From the NCBI GenBank assembly GCA_033439265.1, contig JAVTVX010000002.1, positions 4,970,001 through 5,034,000 of the forward strand: a stretch of DNA of 64,000 bases. The letters run 5' to 3'. Source of the stretch: Dillenia suffruticosa. Lineage: Eukaryota > Streptophyta > Magnoliopsida > Dilleniales > Dilleniaceae. This document shows positions 56,700 to 64,000 of the stretch, one piece after another. Position 1 is the first letter of the stretch. Each line of letters opens with the position of its first letter. A program made the position numbers and the translations under genes. The notes beneath the pieces were generated by a model. It was given only the letters and a program-made list of their open reading frames with translations. It did no database searches and had not been told where the DNA came from.

Positions 56700-59520
56700 A
56701 TTGCTTCCGTATTGATTTTTCAGTTTTCTAAGTCTGTTCTTCCATTTGATTATTTTCCTATAGAACCTTAACCATGGGGATTTGTTTGTCTCAATTGCTT
56801 AACATGCTGATCAATGATTTGCACTGGTTGTACTTTGAAATTTAGATCTGGATTCAATTCTATTGGAGGAAATTCAATTACAAGAGAAAGATCCGGCAAA
56901 TACTTCTTCAACATTGACACATGAAATGCATCATGAATTTTCTTCAAATCAGGAGGTAATTCCAATCGGTAGGTCACATTTCCAACCCTCTCAAGGATCT
57001 TGAATGGCCCAATATACCTTGAATTCAATTTGTCTCGTTTTCTGAACCGAATTACACCCTTCCAAGGGAAACCTTAAGGAAAACCACATTTCCGATCTCG
57101 AATTCCAAAGGTCTTCTTCTTTTATCGGTATAACTCTTCTGCCTATCTTGAACCGCTTTCATTCTCGCCCGAATCACCTTCACCTTTTCTATCGTGATCT
57201 CGATCATTTCTATAGTTTCAATCTTTCTCTCTCCAATCTCGTCCCAACACAATGGGGTATGATACTTCCTTCCGTAAAGGTCTTCATAGGGAGGCATCCC
57301 TATGTTAGCTTGATAACTGTTGTACGCAAATTCAACCAATGGAAGGTGTTTATCCCAACTGCCTTGAAAATCCATAACACATACCTTAAGCATGTCTTCT
57401 AATGTTTGAATGACGTGTTCTGATTGACTATTAGTCTAAGGGTGGAAAACAGTACTAAATTTCAATTTAGTCCCTAAGAACTCTTATAGTTTTGGCCATA
57501 ATCTAGAAGTGAACCGAGAATCACGGTCTGATACAATAGACACCGGAACCCCATGAAGTCGGACAATTTCATCAATATATAGCTTGGCTAGTCTTTCCAA
57601 GGAATAAGTATTCTGAATCGGCAAGAAATGAGCTGACTTGGTGAGACGGTCTATAATCACCCATATGGCATCGTGACGGCTCGAGGTACGTGGTAATCCC
57701 ACCATGAAATCCATAGTGATGTACTCCCATTTCTATTTAGGTATAGGTAACGGCTGAAATGTCCCAGCCGGTTTTTGATATTGCCTTGATTTGTTGACAC
57801 ACTAAACACCTTGTTACAAATTCGGCTATTTCCCGCTTCAATCCCGACCACCAATAAGTTTTTTTGATGGTTCGGAACATTTTAGTGCTCCTGGGATACA
57901 TAGTATAAGCTGAAGAGTGTGCTTCCTCAAGAATGGCCTTCTGAAACTCATCATTTTGGGAACACAAATCCATTTCCCATACATCACCATGTCATCCTCC
58001 CGAATATGAAAATCACCAGTTTCACCTTCACGAACCTTCTCTACTATTTGCTTTAGCTCCTCATCAGTGGCCTGGAGCTCTTTAATACAGTTCACCAGGG
58101 TTGGTCGAACTTCAAACTTCGCCAATAATACACCATTGTCATCATAAGAAAATTTGGCTCCAAGAGCACGAAGTCCAACAAGGCATGAGAGATAAGAACT
58201 CGCTTGAGAATGAGAAGATGATGACTTGCGGCTCAGAGCATCTGCAACTACATTCGCCTTACCCGGGTGATAGTCAATTACCAAATCATAGTTTTTAATT
58301 AGCTCTAACCATCTCCTCTGCCTCAAATTGAGCTCTATTTGGGTAAGCAAATATTTGAGACTTTTGTAATCGGTAAAGATTCTGCAGGTGGCTCCGTATA
58401 AGTAATGTCGCCAAATCTTCAAGGAGAATACAATAACAGCAAGTTCTAGATCATGGGTAGGATCATTCAGCTCATGCTTCTTTAACTGTCGAGGAGCGTA
58501 GGCGCTAACTCTGTCGCCTTGAATCAAGATGCATCTTAACCCCTGTTTACTGACATCGCTGTAGACAATATAATCATCACTAGCAGTGGGTAGAGCGAGT
58601 ATAGGAGTTGACATGAGTCTCTTTTTGAGTTCTTGAAAGCTCTGCTTACATTTATCTATTCATTCAAACTTAATTCCCTTCCGTGTCAAACTAGACAACG
58701 GAGCTACAATTCTGAAAAAACTCTCTACAAATCTTCGGTAGTACCCAACCAAACCGAGAAAACTACACACCTCGGTGACGTTCTTGGATTGTTCCCATTT
58801 CAGAATTGCCTCAACTTTCTTTGGATCAACAAATATTCCTTCTCCGGATACCACGTGTCCCAAAAGCCAATTTTCGTTAGCCAGAATTCACACTTTGAGA
58901 ACTTAGCAAACAATTACTTATCTCGGAGGGTCTGCAACACAATCCGAAGATGATTTAAATGCTTTTCATCATTCTTGGAATACACTAAGATGTCGTCAAT
59001 GAAGACAATGAAGAACTTATCAAGATAAGAATGAAAGACTCAATTCATGAGATCCATGAAAACTGCTGGAGCATTCGTTAGGCCGAAAAGCATCACCAAT
59101 AATTCATAAAGCCCGTATCGCGTCCTAAACGCAGTCTTAGGGACATCGTCTTCCTTTATCCGCAATTGATGATAGCCAGACTTCAAATCGATCTTTGAAA
59201 AGACACTTGCCCCTTGGAGTTGATCAAACAAGTCATCAATCCTCGATAAGGGGTATTTATTCTTGATGGTCACCTTGTTCAACTGCCGGTAATCAATACA
59301 CAACCAGAGTGTGCCATCTTTCTTCTTCACAAATAGAACCAGAGCACTCCAAGGTGAGGTACTCGGTCGAATAAATCCCTTGTCCAACAATTCTTGTAGT
59401 TGAACTTTTAACTCCTTAAGTTCCGTAGGTGCCATCCTATACGGAGGAATGAAAATAGGTATGGTTTTGGGAATCAAGTTAATAGCAAAGTCGAACTCCC
59501 GAACTGGAGGTTAACCTAGT
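56700..59520 (-). pseudogene. M-gypsy pol: RT, RNase H, integrase, C-terminal tail
   Basis: Read from right to left. RT is at 59477-59040 ([38 protein letters not shown]), continuing past a stop with FIDDILVYS near 58985-59010 and [20 protein letters not shown] (58863-58660). RNase H is at 58614-58200 ([32 protein letters not shown]). The integrase zinc site is near 57900, and the core is at 57714-57484 and 57393-57052 ([35 protein letters not shown]). The tail is at 57028-56768 ([21 protein letters not shown]). Stops and frameshifts occur in nearly every domain; two stops are CGA to TGA and CAA to TAA type. Confidence 0.92.
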
Positions 59521-59730
59521 AACTCGTCTGGGAAAACATCCAGAAATTCATTCACTACTAGGACATTCATCAATTCTGGACTTTGCACAGTCGTATCAAT
59601 TAATGAGCAAGATAAGCTTCATAACCCTTGTGCACCAGTTTCTGTGCTTCTAATGCCGAGATTACATAGCTCGGTAAAATCTGCCGTTCACTAACAAATA
59701 CAAGTGGAGGATATCCTGATCTACGAAACT

Positions 59731-60044
59731 CTACCTCCTCGTGAAGCAATTTACTGATACTCTATGAGGGTGCAGCCAGTCCATGCCCAATATAGCATCG
59801 AAATTCCTCATTTCCAACGGAATCAAATCCGCTTTAAGAATTTCTCCATTTACCTCTACTTCACATGCCTTGAATACGGTGTTTCTGTACAACCGTTCTC
59901 CCAATGGAGTGACAACTAATAATTCCTCCTCACGTGGGGTTAAAGGTCTATTCGAATGCTTGGCAAACTCAGTACTAACAAAAGAATTATTAGACCCAGT
60001 ATCAATTAAAACACCAGCATCAACCCCAAAAATTTTCATCATAC
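59731..60044 (-). pseudogene. M-gypsy aspartic protease
   Basis: On the minus strand: IFGVDAGVLIDTGSNNSFVS with the active-site DTG, then ILGMDWLHPHRVSVNCF. It aligns to residues about 484-585 of the LL-E polyprotein. A stop follows shortly, and the frame is separated from gag by about 210 bases with no counterpart in LL-E. Confidence 0.85.
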
Positions 60045-60255
60045 ATACATACGAAAAATAAGGATCAAATTCCAAAATTAACCGAATAAAATCAGAATTT
60101 AAAACTCTCAATATCATCAAATCATCATCAATATCAAAATCACCTCAATTCCCCTTAATATCATGCAAAATCTCTAATATTCCTCAAATTCAGAATTTAG
60201 CAACTAAGATCTCATAATGTTCTAAAATATTAAGTTCGGATTCTAAGAGATTTAC
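60045..60255 (-). other. Extra AT-rich segment between M-gypsy gag and protease
   Basis: LL-E reads directly from gag (MTHEDAQANPDI) into protease (FGIDARILIDTG). M-gypsy has about 210 AT-rich bases between the same two points. On the minus strand it starts with a donor-like CAA/GTAAAT but lacks a clear AG acceptor at the other end. Confidence 0.55.
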
Positions 60256-61620
60256 TTGTGACTATGTCAGGGTTGTTCTGGGCATCCTCATTAGTCATTG
60301 CGTAGATTCTGGTCTGTGCCCTCATTTGCGGATGCTGAGCTGGAGTAGTTACAGAGTTGCTCTCAGTTCCCGCCCAAGATGTACCAACTGAAGGTGGAAC
60401 AAGAGTGTTTGCTTGGCTGCCCATCAATCCACTAGGGCGATCCCCCCTTATTTGTCCTCCTCGTCCCAATTCCGGGCAAACATTATGGAAATGACCTTCC
60501 TTTCCGCAGTGGTAGCACCTCTTGGGTGCTTGGCAAACCCCAAAATGAAACTTGCCGCAGTGTTTGCATGGTTCCTTCCTATTTCCCGTTGATTGGCTTC
60601 CCAAAACATCACTAGAGGTAGGGGCTTTAAATTGAGACACGCGTTGGCCTCGAAGAGAGCCAACCGGTCCTGAAACAGATCCACCACCGAAGGAGCCCAT
60701 ACCTCTACTCTTCTTAGAACTTTGGCCCGGTATGAAACCACTGGGCCTCTTCCTTTTCTCATGCTCTCGGACTTTTCCCCTTTCAGTCACCATCTTCTCG
60801 GCCCTTAGGGCCAAATCCAGAATATCTTGAAATGTGTGCCCTTTCGTGATTGACATCTTCTCTCTTATGCTCAGATTCAGTCCCGATTTAAATTTCGCAC
60901 ATAGGGACTCTTCGGAGTTTACAAACTCCGGAATATAAGTAGCAAGTTCCCTTAATTCTGATTCGTAAGTAGACACCGTCTTGTTTTCTTGAACAAGCTT
61001 GAAGAACTCCTTTCTTTTTTGGTCCTTATAGAACCAAGTGTAATATTTTTCTTCAAAAGTTTTCAGAAAATCTGTCCAAGAGAAAGGTATGGTTACCCTG
61101 GCCTTCTCATTCTCCCATCAGGTTCTGGCTCCCTTGTTCAGCAATTTCACCGCCACCCATAACTTCATCTCATTACTTAATCTCATATCGGTGACGGTCT
61201 CCTGAACTCGGCCAATCCATTCCTTGGCCACTGAGCCATCACAAGTGCTTGAAAAAGTATCGCATCCGAGCTATCTTACCTCTTTGAGTAGCTTTGACAA
61301 CTCGACTGTAGGATGTTCGGTTGATGTAACAACTGGTAGAGCAGATGTTGTGGGAATACTAGGTGCCATAGCAGATGTAGAAGGAGGAATCGTGGAGGAA
61401 CAGAAGATCAGGGCAGACCTTGATATTGTGCCTCGAAAGAACTCCACCACTCCATTACTTGCTGGAGGGTGGCAATAGGAGGTGGAGGAACCCCGGTTGA
61501 AGGAGCTGGGTGTGTGCTCGTGGCAGCTGGTAAAGAAGTTGGAGTATGTGAGGACGATTCATCCTCGCGCTCAGGAGGAGGAATCTCACTAACATCCCTC
61601 GTCCTTTGTCTAGGCGGCAT
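60256..61620 (-). pseudogene. M-gypsy gag
   Basis: ATG at 61620 (minus strand) gives MPPRQRTRDVSEIPPPE and a Pro/Ser-rich N-terminus. A gag capsid-like region follows in shifting frames (VAVKLLNKGARTWWENE, FEEKYYTWFYKDQKRKEFF). The frame 60976-60230 adds two zinc knuckles (CKHCGKFHFGVC and CYHCGKEGHFHNVC) and ends at MTNEDAQNNPDIVT. At least one frameshift lies between 60976 and 61408. It aligns with LL-E gag throughout, so the two families are related but old. Confidence 0.88.
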
Positions 61621-61861
61621 GATTCCTATAAAAAGAGACATTATGCTTAGCCCACTAAATTAGGTATGTGACTAGGTATTTAATCCCCTAAAAATAAATT
61701 GAGTCTTAGCCCTTTTTGATCCATGGAAGGCTTTTGTACATCCTTTAAAAATTCTTTTAAAATCTGAAATTTCAAAAGAAAAATACTTTTAAAACCTTTA
61801 GAAACCTTTGGGACATTTGGAAGTAGTTCAAACCTTTAAACATTTAAAATCGTGAGCCCAC

Positions 61862-61873
61862 GCTCTGATACCA
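61862..61873 (-). other. M-gypsy primer-binding site (initiator tRNA-Met)
   Basis: On the minus strand TGGTATCAGAGC, 7 bases inside the 5' LTR, the same primer and spacing as LL-E. Confidence 0.9.
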
Positions 61874-61880
61874 ATAGAAT

Positions 61881-64000
61881 TGTCACACCTTGACCCTCCC
61901 GTTGAGCACGTAATAACCGACATGTCATCTCGGCAGACGGGCATGACCTCCCCATATACCGGAATAGCGTAAGACATTCCAATTTTACAATAAATTTTTG
62001 AAAACGTAAAACCCATCAAAATAAGAAATCATAGAATCAATACACATGCAAGGAGCCCATCCGGCTCATCCCTGTACATACAAGCATACATCAGCACGCA
62101 TTTGGGGAGGGGTTCCTGTACATACAATGCATGCAATGTGGCCTTCCCAGCCATTCCAAAGTTTTGCATAATTCACAATTTCAAAATATTTCAACCATCT
62201 CAATAAAAGTCCAAATGTCCCAAATGAGAATAATAAGTTTTGCAAAGATAAGTTTTAAATAAAATTGGACACTTTCCACGTGAACCAAGCTTGGATTCCA
62301 CCAATACTTATCCCAAAAGATATGACAAGTATCAATTAAATCCAAACCTCAAAAGAATAGTACAATAGTTTTCCTTCCACAGATAAAACTATATCAAGTT
62401 TCAAGAGAATAGAATCCACTACCGATACCTATCGTGGATCACCAAAAGATCTCTTAATCAGCCAATACCAGCCACAGTTTACCCTTCATCTGAAAAGGAT
62501 TTAAAGGAGGGGTGAGTATTGGGAATACCCGGTGAGTGGAATGCAGTGGCATATAACATATAAATGAGGGGTGAGGGTGGTAATGCAAAATACATATATC
62601 AACTGTTATTCAATATAATAAATACAATCATTTGCATATAAACAATCGTATCAAATTTCTATGACTCAATTATGCAGTCCCATGACTTAAATTTTCATTT
62701 TCACAAATTTTGGAGTGTACCGAAAGCAATCCCCTACCAATGGCTGTTGTAGGATCCGTCAAGGGGTTTTCCATAATTTTCGTAAAATCCCCTCCACCTT
62801 GGCGTTAGCCTGAAACTCCGTTGGGTGCTACCACGTTATCCAATAGCTTAAGGAGTCTCTCCAACCCGCCTACTACCAAGCTAAATTAAACAGCCTTAGC
62901 CACGCCACCCCAAACGGCCAGGTCCGTGGCAAGACTTAGACTGCAGTCATTTTTCCCAGCACCCTATTACCAAACTCAATTTATCAATCAATGCATGCTC
63001 AAATATAAGGTAGAACAATATTTCACAATTCACATGAGTATCCCAAAATAACATGGTGCAAAAAAAATTCAATAATCAAGTTTAAGAGTAATGGACATTT
63101 CAAAATTTCATTTTAGGCATACCACCATCACAAAACAATTTCAATGTCCATTTGCAACTTCATTTCAAAACTCAATTTATAAATCATAACTGAAAACAGT
63201 TTACTCATTCATATACACATAACCATCCACTCCCCTATAGGGAGGGTATTCACTCCCTATTTCCACAATTCAGTACAATAAAATCTTACTCCGATCCTCA
63301 ATTGATTTTTTTTTTCTAAATCCACAATCACAATTTTATCATCGATTTTATCACATTTGTAGATAAATAACATATTCATTTTATTTTTCCCCAAATTCAA
63401 ACAATTTAACAACCCTAATCCCTTCCCAAATTCAGGTATCTGCATTCACAATTCTATTTCCATCATTTAGACATCATTTGGACCCTTCTACCATTTTCAT
63501 TTCGTGTTGTCCCAAATTCACTGCTCACAGAATTCCTAGGGTTTGTCTTTCATAATAGATTTCCATCAAATCTCTACAATACATTTTAATATAATAATAA
63601 AGAAGTAAAATCCAAGATTTAAGGTAAGAAATTACTTTGATTTTGGAGTCGAATTGCGTTTTGAGTTTGGGTTTCAAGACCCTAGTTTTTTTTCTCCATT
63701 CAAGCAAATTCCTCGGTTTTCTCCCTTTAATCATTTATTCCAAGAGTTATTTGAAGTTTTGATGGTTGGTGGGTGCAATTAAATTGAGAATTATTAAAGC
63801 TTGGAGGGAGATTGAACAAGAGAGGGAGAAGGAGACGAACACAGAAGCATGAAGAGAGAAAGTCGGGAGTAGGGCAGGAGAAGAGAGAAAGGAAAAAAGA
63901 AGAAAAAAAAAAGAAAAAGAAAATGAGAGAAAAATGTGAGTGGTGGTAGGACCCACCCTTTTTTTCACTTTATTTTTAAAAGTTCCAATTTCCTCAAGAT
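61881..64000 (-). repeat. M-gypsy 5' LTR, truncated by the window end
   Basis: Homologous to 43968..56625 without LL-E, with many substitutions and small indels, so M-gypsy is much older than LL-E. An acceptor-like CCTTTTCAG occurs on the minus strand near 62492, just after the TGAGTATT stem (about 62514-62532). Confidence 0.88.

Larger units (their letters stand above)
43968..64000 (-). mobile_element. M-gypsy: decayed Ty3/gypsy element on the minus strand, runs off the window
   Basis: The 3' LTR is 43968..56625, interrupted by LL-E. The internal region 56626..61880 carries gag, protease and pol on the minus strand. The 5' LTR begins at 61881 and continues past the window end. LTR termini read TGTAATACC and GGTGTGACA on the coding strand. 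The bases left of the element (TGTAT, 43963-43967) would be its target duplication, but the partner lies outside the window. Confidence 0.9.

Noticed and set aside
61469-61663. Plus-strand frame over the M-gypsy gag start
   Set aside because: Antisense to gag; no homology of its own.

Overview
The window is nuclear DNA from a flowering plant, most likely a eudicot. Genes have introns, a chloroplast-type SUFE1 and a cytosolic class I aldolase are present, and most of the sequence is nested plant transposable elements. I see no prokaryotic, organellar or rDNA features. The species cannot be named from the sequence alone.

Host loci, in order: the last exon of a uridine kinase/uracil phosphoribosyltransferase-like gene (84..257, +); a cytosolic fructose-bisphosphate aldolase gene split by a retrotransposon and inactivated (5180..12537, +); a SUFE1-like gene with an intact mature domain but a broken transit-peptide region (17059..18148, +); a CDR1/nepenthesin-like aspartic protease pseudogene (38322..39657, -); and an apparently intact three-exon rRNA methyltransferase-like gene of the DUF2431/BMT5 family (42088..43450, +). 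From memory, UKL4, aldolase genes, SUFE1 and a DUF2431 gene are also neighbours on Arabidopsis chromosome 4 (At4g26485 to At4g26530). This therefore looks like a conserved gene block inflated by transposons, with three of five loci dead or damaged.

Mobile elements, left to right: a decayed hAT element (about 1203..4816); R1, a Ty3/gypsy element inside the aldolase gene (6145..11528); an L1-type LINE relic (about 13540..16290, -); and a 7.2 kb CACTA element (23681..30889) inside an old LTR relic. A long-LTR Ty3/gypsy family, called LL here, supplies five copies. LL-A is a solo LTR inside R1 (7891..11058). LL-B is 5'-truncated (about 18180..22886). LL-C is a solo LTR (31976..37987) holding LL-D, another solo LTR (34455..37232). 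LL-E is full length and young (44027..54441). LL-E sits inside the 3' LTR of a decayed minus-strand gypsy element, M-gypsy (43968 to past 64000). Exact target-site duplications delimit R1, LL-C, LL-D, LL-E and the CACTA element.

The most interesting material is in the LL LTRs (2.6-3.2 kb). They share a covarying palindrome just inside the 5' end, a CT tract, a GC-rich block, a conserved AG/GTAA donor-like site, and a conserved TGAGTAT...ATACTCA stem followed by a pyrimidine-rich acceptor-like CAG. This looks like a promoter, exon, intron and exon inside each LTR. The diverged M-gypsy shows the same layout. Several stop codons in the decayed coding regions can be explained as C-to-T changes, as expected from deamination of methylated cytosine.
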